Shown: positions 42,049 to 52,921 of the stretch, piece after piece
Layout: every line of letters begins with the position of its first letter
How positions within the stretch are numbered: the stretch's first letter is position 1
Assembly (NCBI GenBank): GCA_027972325.1
Contig: JAPMOS010000020.1
Coordinates: 326,279 to 390,278 of the forward strand
Source: Paratrimastix pyriformis
Lineage: Eukaryota; Preaxostyla; Paratrimastigidae
DNA: 64,000 bases
Reading direction: 5' to 3'
Program-made: the position numbers and the translations under genes
The notes under the pieces: model-generated
Told to the model about the DNA's origin: nothing
The model's database searches: none
Seen by the model: the letters and a program-made list of their open reading frames with translations, nothing else

Positions 42049-44169
42049 TCACTCCTCCCACACCTTGCCCAGGTTGGGTGCGGGCAGGGCAAACACCAGC
42101 TGGCGACTCGGGTCCCGGATGCCCACAAGCTTCTCCAGCAGCGGACAGGCCAGCACCACCTTGGCCCCTTCGGGCAACCCACACATGTCGAGTTTCCGCA
42201 GCTGGGGGCAGGCAAGCATCAGAGGGGACGATGACGACGTACCGGTGACGTCCATCGTGAGGCTGGTCAGACGGGGCAGCCCGGACAGGGCCCCCAACAG
42301 CTGGGGCCAGGCTTCGCGCGCCCAGCGGAACTCCGCCCAGCGGAATTCCTGCAGTTCGACCTCGCGCAGCCGAGACCCGTGTCGGGCCAGCAGGCCAAGC
42401 AGGCTGACCGTATCGATGGCGCCCTCAACGCCGAGGCTTCGAGGCAGCATCATCACCGGCGTCCCCGCCGTCGCAGCCTCCTCGTCTTCGTCCACCCGGA
42501 GCGAGAGCAGGACAGAGGCGGGCGACTGGAAGTCCAGGCGAACCAGACGCGGGCAGTTGCGCAGCCGCAGCCGGACGGCGGGCAGGTTGGACTCGTCAGG
42601 GATGCCCAGGGCGAAGTCGAGCAGCCCCGGGGCCTCCACTTGCAGGTCGACGGGCGGCGGTGGCGGCAGCCCTCCTTCGGCGGGGCGCCCGCCCCGCTCG
42701 ATGTAGAGGTCGAGGTGCTCCAGCTGCCCCGGCAGCCGCAGGACGAGCGGGTTGGGGAGCCAGGACACATCCAGGTACAGCCTCTCCAGGCGGACCAGCG
42801 ACTGGCAGGTGCACAGCCTGGCCAGCAGGTCGGGTCGGGTCAGCTGGATGCCGGAGAGCACCCGCGGGCGGGGCGACAACCCAGTCAGCAGCCAGGCGGG
42901 GTCCTCCCAAGGCTCCTGACTGGCGACCTCCTCCAGGTCGGGCATGTGGGCCGCCCCGGCCAGCCGCTGGGCGGCGGGCACTCGGAGGACGCGGAGCCGA
43001 GGGCACTGCAGGGAGGTGTCTGGTGCCATCGCAGCCAGGTCGAGTTTCACCAGGGCAGGGCAGTCCAGCCGGGACGTGGGGCCCACCCCGCGGAGACGCA
43101 ACTTCTGGAGGCGGCTGCTGGCGATGCCCAGGGGGTGCGGGTCGGTGGTCTCAAACGAGGCCCGAAGTTCCTCCAGTCGATCGACCAGCACAGGCGGCAG
43201 CAGGACCGAGAGCGAGCAGTGGGCCTTGAACACGTCCAAACGCAGGCGCGTCAGGTGGGACATGGCGCGGAGTGAGTCCGCCAAGGCCTCGACTTCGGCG
43301 GGACGCGGTGCGGCGAGCTTCAGGCTGAGGCTGCGCAGAACGGCCTGGTTGGCGGCCACCAGGCGAAACAGCGGGGGACAGGGGCAGTTGAGCCGGCTCA
43401 GTGAAAGGGCTTCCAGATGGCAAAGCCACGGGCCGGGAAGGTCCTTCGGGCCAAGGTCCTCGCTATCCAGCTTGAGGGCGGTCAGGTGCGAGGCGATGGG
43501 CTCGAGGGCTGCAGGCGCGCAGGAGTAGAGCTTCAGGCTGGTCACGACCGAGAGGCGGCTCACGAAGACGGCCAGGGCTTCGTTCGGGCCTGGATACTCA
43601 TCAATGTCGAGTTCCTTGAGGACGCCAAAGAGGGGCGACATTTCCGTAGGAGGAGCCTCGTCGTCGTCGCTAGCATGGATGGATCGGAGCACCTGGAGGC
43701 CGGGGCAGGAGCGGGCCAGGGCAGCCAGCAGGCGGGCGCTCAGGGGGCGAAAACCGACCGTGAGCTCCACCAGCCCGGGCAGGTGGCTCAGAATTCGCTC
43801 GACGGCACGGTCGGGGAGCGAGGAGGGGGGGAGGTTTGCGAGAACGGTCAGCTGGGTATGTCCCCCAAAGGTCTCATCCACCCAGCAGTCGCTCTTCGCG
43901 CCTCGAGGCATGTCCACGTCCCCGTCAGTCGGAAGTGAGAGTTTGACGAGGGACTTGCAAGGGCCAAGAATGGCAGCCAAGGCATCGGCGGTGATGATGC
44001 TTTCGGGGAAGGAAAGTTCGCGGAGAGTGCCCCGAATGCTGCGGCGAATGGCATGTGTCAGGCTCAGTAGCTGGAGATATGTATCGAGTGGGCATGGAGA
44101 TGCTTCCACTATGGCACGCAGGAGTTCGGGCGGGAGGCGCTTCCAAAGGTTTTCCTCGGCTGGGGTATC
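42049..44169 (-). CDS. F-box/leucine-rich-repeat protein, paralogue A (intact body exon)
   Basis: One open exon of 706 codons starts after a CAG acceptor at 44169 and ends at the stop at 42049. The N-terminus has an F-box-like helix set (LWKRLPPELLRAIVEAS, LLSLTHAIRRSIRGTLREL). The rest consists of irregular leucine-rich repeats (LSHLPGLVELTVG, ARSCPGLQVLRSI, SRLSVVTSLKLYS, CPALVKLDLAAM, CPRLRVLRVPAA, LPRLTSLTMDV). F-box/LRR proteins recruit substrates to SCF ubiquitin ligases; that role is inferred from family. A first exon is expected upstream but not identified. About 75% of residues appear shared with paralogues B and D by eye. Confidence 0.75.
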   Translation of the reverse strand, partial: DTPAEENLWKRLPPELLRAIVEASPCPLDTYLQLLSLTHAIRRSIRGTLRELSFPESIITADALAAILGPCKSLVKLSLPTDGDVDMPRGAKSDCWVDETFGGHTQLTVLANLPPSSLPDRAVERILSHLPGLVELTVGFRPLSARLLAALARSCPGLQVLRSIHASDDDEAPPTEMSPLFGVLKELDIDEYPGPNEALAVFVSRLSVVTSLKLYSCAPAALEPIASHLTALKLDSEDLGPKDLPGPWLCHLEALSLSRLNCPCPPLFRLVAANQAVLRSLSLKLAAPRPAEVEALADSLRAMSHLTRLRLDVFKAHCSLSVLLPPVLVDRLEELRASFETTDPHPLGIASSRLQKLRLRGVGPTSRLDCPALVKLDLAAMAPDTSLQCPRLRVLRVPAAQRLAGAAHMPDLEEVASQEPWEDPAWLLTGLSPRPRVLSGIQLTRPDLLARLCTCQSLVRLERLYLDVSWLPNPLVLRLPGQLEHLDLYIERGGRPAEGGLPPPPPVDLQVEAPGLLDFALGIPDESNLPAVRLRLRNCPRLVRLDFQSPASVLLSLRVDEDEEAATAGTPVMMLPRSLGVEGAIDTVSLLGLLARHGSRLREVELQEFRWAEFRWAREAWPQLLGALSGLPRLTSLTMDVTGTSSSSPLMLACPQLRKLDMCGLPEGAKVVLACPLLEKLVGIRDPSRQLVFALPAPNLGKVWEE

Positions 44170-44409
44170 CTGGACATGGAATCGAGAAATATAGAGAGAG
44201 GAGAAGTGCGCGAAGACCGACAGTTTTTTGTGCCTTTCTCATTCGGGTCAGATGCGCTTCAATTTTTTCTGGTGCGCCTCACACGAGGCGGCACGAACGC
44301 CGACTCGAAACTGAGGCTGAGTGGCCCCGGGGCATTGAAGCAACAGCCGGAAAGGAAAAACGCGGCGGGAGCGTTGTGACGGTGCTTTCCAAAGAGTCAT
44401 TTTCCTTCG

Positions 44410-44745
44410 ATGGAAAAGGCATTGTCCACATCATGCGGAGTCACCCTTCTGGATGGCTGCCCTCGAGAAAAAGCTCGCTCACTGCCGCGGGTCCTTGCAC
44501 TTACAGCGCCTTGTGCAGTCACAGCAACACTTTTCACCAACGGCGAGATCGTATCGACAGGCGCTTTCAGGTCTGGCTTGGATTCATTTTGCACACTCGC
44601 CACCTCACTCTGTTTTGCAAGTAGCACCTGTGCGTGCTCTGCTGCTGTGTGGTCGAGGCCGGCAAATTTGCCGAGCATCTGGCGCACAGCGAGCGCTGGC
44701 CTGCCTTCCCTTGGCGACAGCAGCAAGATGGAATCCCAACCTCCC
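44410..44745 (+). pseudogene. Remnant of the zinc-finger first exon(s) of an F-box/LRR paralogue
   Basis: On the plus strand it matches the zinc-finger region of paralogue C in pieces (LEKKLAHCRGSLHLQRLV, then LPLATAARWNPN), but in shifted frames with the first Cys pair disrupted. It lies head-to-head with paralogue A and ends abruptly where the 3' flank of paralogue B begins, so its LRR body is missing. Confidence 0.65.
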
Positions 44746-44848
44746 CTACTCTGGGAGCTGTCAGGATTCTCAGATGGTTGCTTGACTCACGAAAATCATC
44801 ATATTTTTTTGTCCACACAAGAATCGATTTCCAAAAAAATTGCGGGGG

Positions 44849-46905
44849 TCACTCCTCCCGCACCTCCAGGTTGGGGGCAGGCAGGACAAGCACCAGCTGG
44901 CAACTCGGGTCCCCGATGCCCCCGAGCTGCTCCAGCAGCGGACAGGCCAGCACCACCTTGGCCTCGTCGGGCAACCCGTCTAGGTTGAGCCTCCGCAGCT
45001 GGGGGCAGGCAAGCATCAGAGGGGACGATGACGACATCCAGGTGACGTCCATCCTGAGGCTGGTCAGTCGGGGCAGCCCGGACAGGATCCCCGTCAGTTG
45101 GGGCCAGGCTTCGCCCGCACAGCGGAACTCCTCCAGTTCGACCTCACGCAGCCGGGCCCCGTGTCGGATCAGCAGGCCAAGCAGGCTGTTCGAATCCATG
45201 GCACCCTCAATCCGCAGGCTTTGGGGCAGCATCATCAGCGGCGTCCCCGCCTCATCAGCCTCATCTTCGTCCACCCGGAGCGAGAGCAAGGCATCGGCGG
45301 GCGACTGGAAGTTCAGGCGAACCAGACGGGGGCAGTTGCGCAGCCGCAGCCGGACGGCGGGCAGGTTGGACTTGTCAGGGATGCCCAGGGCGAAGTCGAG
45401 CAGCCCCGAGGCCTCCACTTGCACGTCGATCGGCGCCGGGGGCGGCAGCCCTCCTTCGGCGGGGCGCCCTGCCCGCTCGAGGCGCAGGGCGAGGCGCTCC
45501 AGCTGCCCCGGCATCCGCAGGACGAGCGGGTTGGGGAGCCGGGTCACATCCAGGTACAGCCTCTCCAGGCGGACCAGCGACTGGCAGGTGCACAGCCTGG
45601 CCAGCAGGTCGGGTCGGGTCAGCCGGACCCCGGAGAGCACCCGCGGCCGCGGCGAGTACCCGGTCAGTAGCCAGGCGGGGTCCTCCCAAGGCTTCCGACT
45701 GGCGACGACGACCTCCTCCAAGTCGGGCATGTGGGCCGCCCCGGCCAGCCGCAGGGCGGCGGGCACCTTGAGGACGCGGAGCCGAGGGCATTGCAGGGAG
45801 GTGTCTGGTGCCATCACGGTCAAGTCGAGTTCCACCAGGGCGGGGCAGTCCAGCCGGGACGTGGGGCCCACCCCGCCGAGACGCAATTTCTGGAGACGGC
45901 TGCTGGAGAGACCCAGGAGTGGGTGCGGGTCGGTGGTGACAAACGAGACCCGAAGAATTTCCAACCGATCGACCAGCACAGCCGGCAGCAGGGCCGAGAG
46001 CGAGCAGTCGGCGTCCACGTTCAAACCCAGACTCGTCAGGTGGGGCATGGCGCGGAGTGAGTCCGCCAAGCTCGACTTCGCCAGGACTCGGAGCGGAGAG
46101 GTACAGGCTGAGGCTGCGGAGGGTGGCCTGATTGGCAGCCACCAGGCGAAACAGCGGGGGACAGGGGCAGTTGAGCCGTCTCAGTGAGAGGGCTTCCAGA
46201 TGGCAAAGCCACGGGCCGGGCAGGTCCTCTGGGCCAAGATCCATGCAATCCAGCTTGAGGGAGGTCAGGTGCGAGGCGATGGGCTCGAGGGCTGCAGGCG
46301 GGCAGGAGTAGAGCTTCAGGCTGAAACTCGAGTTCCTTGAGGACGCCAAAGAGAGGCGCCAGCGTGGAGATGTCCGTAGGAGGAGCCTCGTCGTCGGTGA
46401 CAAAGACGGATCGGAGCACCTGAAGGCCGGGGCAGCAGCGGGCCAGGGCAGCCAGCAAGCGGGCGTTCAGGGGGCGCCAACCGACCGTGAGCTCCGGCAG
46501 GTGGCTCAGAATTCGCTCGACGGCAGGGTCGGAGTGTGAGGAGGAGGGGAGGTTCTCGAGAACGGTCAGCTGGGTAAGTCCCCCAAAGGTCTCATCCACC
46601 CAGCAGTCGCTCTTCGCGCCTCGAGGCATGTCCACGTCGTTCCAAGCACGCGGAAGTGAGAGTTTGACGAGGGACTTGCAAGGGCCAACAAGGGCAGCCA
46701 AGGCATCGGTGGTGATGATGTTTTCGGGGAAGGAAAGTTCGCGGAGAGTGCCCCGAATGCTGCGGCGAATGGCATGTGTCAGGCTCCCCAGGAGTTGAAT
46801 ATATGTATCGAGTGGGCATGGAGATGCTTCCACGATGGCACGCAGAAGTTCGGGCGGGAGGCGCTTCCAAAGGTTTTCCTCGGCTGGGGCTTTCGTGGAG
46901 GTATC
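44849..46905 (-). pseudogene. F-box/LRR paralogue B, two frameshifts
   Basis: Homologous to A along its whole length, but spread over three frames. The N-terminal frame runs from 46905 (through ASPCPLDTYIQLLGSLTHAI) to about 46330. A roughly 62-bp deletion relative to A, next to KELEF, then shifts it. A 2-bp deletion near 46072 (CCAAGCTCGAC against CCAAGGCCTCGAC in A) shifts it again before MADSLRAMPHLTSLGL. The remaining 406 codons are open to 44849. A pseudogene unless spliced in an unexpected way. Confidence 0.8.
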
Positions 46906-47448
46906 CTGGAATAATCGAGAAAAATAAAAATAAAGAGGAGAATTGCGCGAAGACCGACAGTTTTTTGCGCCTTTCTCATTCGGCTAGTTAGCCTCACACG
47001 AGGCTGCATTAACACGAGACTGACTGGCAATCCCTTCGATTAAGAGGCTGAGTGGCCCCGGGGCATTGAAGCAACTGCCGGGGAAAAAACCGAGAACGGG
47101 CCACGAGGCTGCACGAACACGAGAAAGAAAGGGAGCGGTGACGCTGCTTTGATTTTGCCTTGATTTTGTGTGTTGCCGTTTCCAAAGAGTTATTTCCTTC
47201 ATTGGAAGGCATTGCCCAAATTGGGATCGACCAAGGAGAGCCTGGCATTTCTTCTTCCTGAGCTTGTCGCCTGCGCCCTCGCAAATATACAACACTGCAT
47301 TTTTTTTTTCTAACTGCCCCGGAGTCTCCTCGAAGGCCCTCGGGCGAAGGAGGATATACATAGATGCTGCCCCGGGTCGACAGGCATCATAGTTTTACTG
47401 CGGCCCAGCTGGGAGCAGGGGCAGTGCAGGGGCAGTCCAACGAGGTGC
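46906..47448. other. Spacer with family 5' flank and repeat fragments
   Basis: It holds the F-box/LRR upstream flank (CTCATTCGGCTAGTTAGCCTC), copies of the word GAGGCTGCATTAACACGAG, a fragment of the SINE-like repeat (CGCCTGCGCCCTCGCAAATA at 47269-47288) and a short remnant of the zinc-finger start region near 47200-47235. Confidence 0.5.
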
Positions 47449-50216
47449 TTATCCTGATAGCCGCAGGTTGGGGGCGGGCAGGGCAAGTTCCAGCTGGCGA
47501 GTCGGGTCACGGATACCCACGAGCTCCTCAAGCAGCGGGCAGGCCAGCACCACCTTGGTCTCGTCCTCCAAAACACGCACGTCGAGCGTCCGCAGCTGAG
47601 GGCAGACAAAGGACAGAGGAGATGGCGCACCGTCGACGTCTATCGTGAGGCTGGTCAGTCTGGGCAAACCGGACAGGGCCCCCATCAGCTGGGGCCAGCA
47701 AAATCGCATCGCTTGAAGCTGGGCTGCTGAGAGTCTCTGCAGACGGTCCCCGTGTCGGGTCAGCAAGCCCAGCAGGCTGGCCGCGTCGAGACCATTCGCA
47801 AGGAGGCTTCGGGGCTGCATCGGCATTCCCTTCCCATCCTCGTCCACTTGGAGGGAGAGCACGGCTTGCGATTTAAGGGCGAGGCGAACTAGGTGCGGGC
47901 AGTTCTGCAGCCGCATCCGGACGGAGGGCAGGGACTTGTCAGTGATGGTCAAGTCGAAGAAGAGGAGCCCAGGGGACTCCACTTGCAGGCCGAGCGGCGA
48001 CGACCTTCCGCAGATACGATTCGCCCGCTCGATGTGCAGGCCGAGGTACTCCAGCTGACCCGACAGCCGCAGGACGAGCGGATTCGGGAGCCGGGTCGTA
48101 TTTAGGTACAACGCCTCCAAGCGGACCAGCGACCCGCAGGCGCACAGCCTGGCCAGCAGGTCGGGCCTGTTCAGCCGGACGCCAGAGAGCACCCGCAGCC
48201 GCGGCGACTCCCCGGTCAGCAGCCAGGCGGGGTCTTCGAGCGGCTGCCACCCACTGAAGACGGCCACTTCCAGGTCGGGCATGGGCATCGGGGCCGCCCC
48301 GTCCAGGCTCTCGACGGTCGCTTGGATGGTGCGAAGCCGGGGGCACTCCAGAGAGAGCAGGCGGCAGCGCGCCACTTCAAGCTCCACTAGGGCGGGACAG
48401 CGCAGCGCCAGCCCGGACGCGGGGCCCATGTATACGCTGAGGTGCAGCTTCTGTAGGCGGCTGCTGGCGATGCGGACGGGAGCAGGCTCGATGGCGCCGA
48501 GCTCGATGTGGAGGCACTCCAACCGTTCGACCAAATCGGGCGGCAAGGCCGAGAGGGTGCAACCAGGGCTCATCACCACCAAAGCCAGACGCGTCAGATG
48601 GGGCAGGGAACGCAGCGAGGCCACCAGTGGCGGAGCCTCGGCGTTCAATAGCCTCAGGCTAAGGCTGTGCAAGGTGGAGCGATTTGCGGTCAGCAGCTGG
48701 AACAGCGAGGCCAACACAAGGTCAGCAGTGTTGTGGGAGAGGTCCAGGGTGAGCGTCTCCAGGCGGCAGAGCCACGGGCCGGGCAGGTCCTCCTTGCAAA
48801 GAATGTGAGACAGCTCGAGGGAGGTCAGGTGAGAGGCGATGGATTCGAGGGGAGCAGGCGGGCAGCGTAGGAAGAGCTTCAAGCTGGTCAAGGCCGAGAG
48901 ACTACCCAAAATGGCGGCCAGGCTCCCCCCCGATCTCTGATAAACCGTGTCGATGGAGCATCGGAGCACCTGGAGGTCGGAGCAGGAGCGGGCCAGGGCA
49001 GCCAGCATGCTGAGGTTCATGATAAGCCGCGGGTTGACCGTGAGCTCCAACAGACTAGGCAGGTGGCTCAGGATGCGCTCGACATCAGGTTCGGAGAGCG
49101 AGGAGGGCAGGGCTAGAACGGCCAGCTGGTTGTGGCCCCCAAAAGTCTCATCCACCCAGTCGATATGCTTGGCCCCGTCGAAGTCCGTCCATCCCTCGGG
49201 GATCACGAGTTTGTTGAGGGATTTGCAGGGCCCAACAAGGGCGGCAAATGCATCGACAGTGATGATGGGCGTCATGTCGGCCAGGGCAGGGTCGGGATCA
49301 GGAAATGAGAGTTCGCGGAGGGTGCCCCGGAAGCTCTGGCGAATGGCATGCGAAAGGCCCAGCAACTGAATGTAGGCATGGAGGGGGCATGAAGATGTCT
49401 CCACGATGGTCTGTCGGAGTTCGGGCGGGAGGCGGACCCAGTAGAGATCCCCGCTGGCTGGGGGGGTCTGTGGATGCAAGAAGGGTAGGGGGGGGGGGGG
49501 GGGGGGGGGGGGGGGAAGAGTGAAGAAGGCGGAGTGGAGCAAGAATCAACGCGAGCTTGCGTGAGGGGTGTGCCGGACGTGGGGTTGCGTCGCGCGGCAA
49601 AGCCGGAGGCTTCGGGAGGGGCAAAGGGAGGGGGGGAGGGAGGGCAAGATTGGAGTGAGTGTTTTGTTAAAGTGGTGGTTCGGAATGGAAGTGGATGGGA
49701 ATAAGGACAGACCCCCTCCACAAGAGGAGCCGGAATCGGCGCGATGGTGGTGGCTGTTACCCCGGGCGCATACGTCGTGGTGGCGCACTGGACTCTCTTT
49801 ATTTGGTCCCCAGATGACGGTGCGAGAGGCTGCGGCATGGCTGGAGCTGCTGTCGCCAGGGGAAGGCAGGCCAAAACTCGCTGCCCGGCGTGGCCAGCGG
49901 AGGCCAGATGCTCGGCAAATTTACCGGTCTCAACCCCACAGCAGCAGAGCACACACAGGTGCTGCTTGCAGAAACGCCCAAGTGGGGATTGGTGAGTGTG
50001 CGTACAAAGATCCCCGACGACCTGAAAGCGCCTGTCGATATCGCAGGGGACGATCTCGTCGCCGTTGGTGAAAAGGGGTGACCGCACAAAGCGCTGCAAG
50101 TGAAATTGCCCGCGGCAGTGAGCGAGCGTTTTTTCGAGCGGGCCCTCCCGAAGAGTGGCCCCGCATGCCAGGCATGTACATTGGTCGATCCCAATTTGGG
50201 GCAATGCCTTATCCAT
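47449..50216 (-). CDS. Zinc-finger + F-box/LRR protein, paralogue C (intact)
   Basis: The first coding part, from ATG 50216, contains two Cys/His fingers: CTCLACG...LAHCRGQFH and CVLCCCGVE...EHLASAGH. Splicing between them is possible (acceptor near 49950), but the frame is open throughout. A second intron, with 27 G/C bases at 49487-49513, ends at the CAG acceptor before 49467. The body exon 47449-49467 holds an F-box (VRLPPELRQTIVETS, LLGLSHAIRQSFRGTLREL) and LRRs to the stop. It is the most diverged paralogue and shows what the full gene structure should be. An adaptor for ubiquitin ligase plus nucleic-acid or protein-binding finger is a reasonable inference. Confidence 0.7.
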
Positions 50217-50465
50217 GAAGAAAAGACTTTGGAAAAGGTAGGTTCAAATCAAAGCGCAAAATCAAAGCCGTCACAGCGCTGCCGCTGTTTCCGGCTCTTG
50301 CTTCAATGCCCCGGGGCCACTCATCCTCAGTCGAGTGGAGCGCGCGGCCGCCGCGCGCAGTGGCCAGAAATTTCAAGGCATCATGACACGAATGAGAAAG
50401 GCACAAAAAACTGTCGGTCATCGCAAGAATTCTCCTCTCTATATATTTCTCGATTCCATGTCCAG
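50217..50465. promoter_or_regulatory. Divergent spacer between paralogues C and D
   Basis: About 250 bp separate ATG 50216 (minus) from the body exon of D (plus, acceptor at 50465). The spacer includes GCCCCGGGGCCACTCA and CAAAAAACTGTCGGTC, which recur beside paralogues A and B, so the flank was duplicated with the genes. Confidence 0.5.
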
Positions 50466-52563
50466 GATGCCATGAAGACTCCAGCCGAGGAAAACCTTTG
50501 GAGGCGCCTCCCGCCCGAAATTCTGCGTGCCATCGTGGAAGCATCCCCATGCCCACTCGATACATATATTCAACTCCTGGGTAGCCTGACACATGCCATT
50601 CGCCAGAGCATTCGGGGCACTCCGCGAACTTTCCTTCCCCGAAAACATCATCACCACCGATGCCTTGGCTGCCCTTGTTGGCCCTTGCAAGTCCCTCGTC
50701 AAACTCACACTCCCTAAAGATTGGGACAGACCTCGAGGCGCGAAGAGCAACGGCTGGGTGGATGCGACCTTTGGGGGACATACCCAGCTGACCGTTCTCA
50801 CGAACCTCCCCTTCTCGCTCCCCGACCCTGCCGTCGTGCGAATTCTGAGCCACCTACCCGGGCTGGTGGAGCTCACGGCTGGCTATCATCCCCTGAGCGC
50901 CCGCGTTTTGGCTGCCCTGGCCCGCTCCTGCCCCCGCCTCCAGGTGCTACGATCCATCTTTGCCTCGCGCGACGAGGTTCTTCATCCGAACATCTCCACG
51001 CTGGCGCCCCTCTTTGGCGTCCTCAAGGAACTCGTCATTGGCGAGTATCCAGGCTCGAAGAAGCACCTGGCCGCCTTCGTGAGCCGCCTCTCGGTCGTGA
51101 CCAGCCTGAAGCTCTACTCCTGCCCGCCTGCAGCCCTCGAGCCCATTGCCTCACACCTGACCGCCCTCAAGCTGGATTGCGTGGACCTTGGCCCGAAGGA
51201 CCTGCCCGGCCCGTGGCTTTGCCATCTGGAAACCCTCTCACTGAGCCAGTTCCGCTGCCCCTGTCCTCCGCTGTTTCGCCTGGTGGCCGCCAACCAGCCC
51301 ACCCTGCGCCGCCTCGGCCTGAAGCTCAGCGCACCGCGTCCCGCCCAAGTCGAGGCCTTGGCGGACTCACTCCGCGCCATGCCCCACCTGACGCGTCTGC
51401 GTTTGGACGTGTTCGAGGCCCACTGCTCGCTCTCGGCCCTGCTGCCGCACGTGCTGGTCGATCGGTTGGAAAATCTTCGGGCCTGGTTTGAGACCACCGA
51501 CCCGCACCCCCTGGGCATCGCCAGCAGCCGTCTCCAGAAGTTGCGCCTCAGCGGGGTGGGCCCCACGTCCCGGCTGGACTGCCCCGCCCTGGTGGAGCTC
51601 AACTTGGCCGTGATGGCACCGGACACCTCCCTGCAGTGTCCTCGGCTCCGCGTCCTCCGAGTGCCCGCCGCCCTGCGGCTGGCCGGGGCGGCCCACATGC
51701 CCGACCTGGAGGAGGTCGCCAGTCGGGAGCCTTGGGAGGACCCCGTCTGGCTGCTGACCGGGTTGTCGCCCCGCCCGCGGGTGCTCTCCGGGGTCAGGCT
51801 GACTCGACCCGACCTGCTGGCCAGCCTGTGCACGTGCCAGTCGCTGGTCCGCCTGCGGGGGTTGCATCTGGATGTGACCCGGCTCCCCAACCCGCTCGTT
51901 CTGCGGCTGCCGGGGCAGCTGGAGCACCTCGACCTGCACCTCGAGCGTGCCGGACGCCCCGCCGAAGGACCACCACCGCCCGTCGACCTGCGAGTGGAGG
52001 CCCCGGGGTTGGTCGACTTCGCCCTGGCAATCCCTGACGAATCCAATCTGCCCGCCGTCCGACTGCGGCTGCACAACTGCCCCCGTCTGGTCAGCCTGCA
52101 GTTCCAGTCGCCCGCCGATGCCCTGCTCTCGCTCCGGGTGGACGAAGACGAGGCGGAGACGCCGGTGATGATGATGCTGCCTCGAAGCCTGCGGGTTGTG
52201 GGTGCCATCGATGCCGCCGGCCTGCTTGGCCTGCTGGCCCGACACGGGTCTCGGCTGCGCGAGGTCGAACTGGAGGAGTTCCGCTGGGCGGGCGAAGCCT
52301 GGCCCCAGCTGTTGGGGGCCCTGTCCGGGCTGCCCCGTCTGATCAGCCTCACGATGGACGTCACCGGTGCGTCGTCATCGTCCCCTCTGATGCTTGCCTG
52401 CCCCCAGTTGCGGAAACTCGAATTGAACGAATTGCCCGACGAGGCCAAGGTGATGCTGTCCTGCCCGATGCTGGAGCAGCTCGGGGGCATCGGGGACCAG
52501 AGTCGCCAGGTGGTGCTTGACCTGCCCGCACCCAACCTGCAGATTCGAGACGAGGAGGGGTGA
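50466..52563 (+). pseudogene. F-box/LRR paralogue D, one frameshift near its N-terminus
   Basis: The exon starts after CAG at 50465; an in-frame ATG lies at 50472 (MKTPAEENLW, RRLPPEILRAIVEAS). Near 50617-50625 the sequence GGCACTCCGCGAAC lacks two bases present in A (GGCACTCTCCGCGAAC), shifting frame inside the F-box. From ATG 50593 the remaining 656 codons are open to the stop at 52563 and keep all LRRs (LPGLVELTAG, CPRLQVLRSIF, CPALVELNLAVM, LPRLISLTMDV). So either a young pseudogene, an F-box-less protein from the inner ATG, or a sequencing error. It points opposite to A-C. Confidence 0.75.
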
Positions 52564-52921
52564 GCGAGTCCTGTGCCTAATTTTTTTGTGAATATCGATT
52601 GATGTGGACAAAAAAAACGAGAGACACTCAGCTCTCAGCTTGTCCTGCCCGCTCCCAACCTGCGGCGATCAGAATGGGCGCCTTCTTACTGCCCACTCGA
52701 TTCGAGCAGGAAAAAAAAGATGACAAGTGTCTATGCATTGCGCACCGGGGGTGGGGTCAAGTGAGAAACTGGATGGGGGTGGCGCTGCCGCCATAAAACC
52801 GGACTCGATTGTTTTGGGGGGGCAGAGGCCTTCAATCCGCGACCCTTGTTCCGAAAAAGCGAAGAAATTGGATGAAGACACGCTTACCGGCACATTACAT
52901 CGAAACGACCGGCGGAAGAAT
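52564..52921. other. Convergent spacer with a remnant of a fifth F-box/LRR copy
   Basis: At 52631-52680 the plus strand reads SSQLVLPAPNLRRSEW, the C-terminal signature of the family (compare LALPAPNL in A and C), followed by no matching body. The rest is A/G-rich with no gene. Confidence 0.55.

Noticed and set aside
42379-43275. Plus-strand Gln/Gly/Arg-rich frames opposite F-box/LRR paralogue A (and the same opposite B and D)
   Set aside because: They are antisense shadows created by GC-rich codons; the same shadow appears opposite every paralogue.
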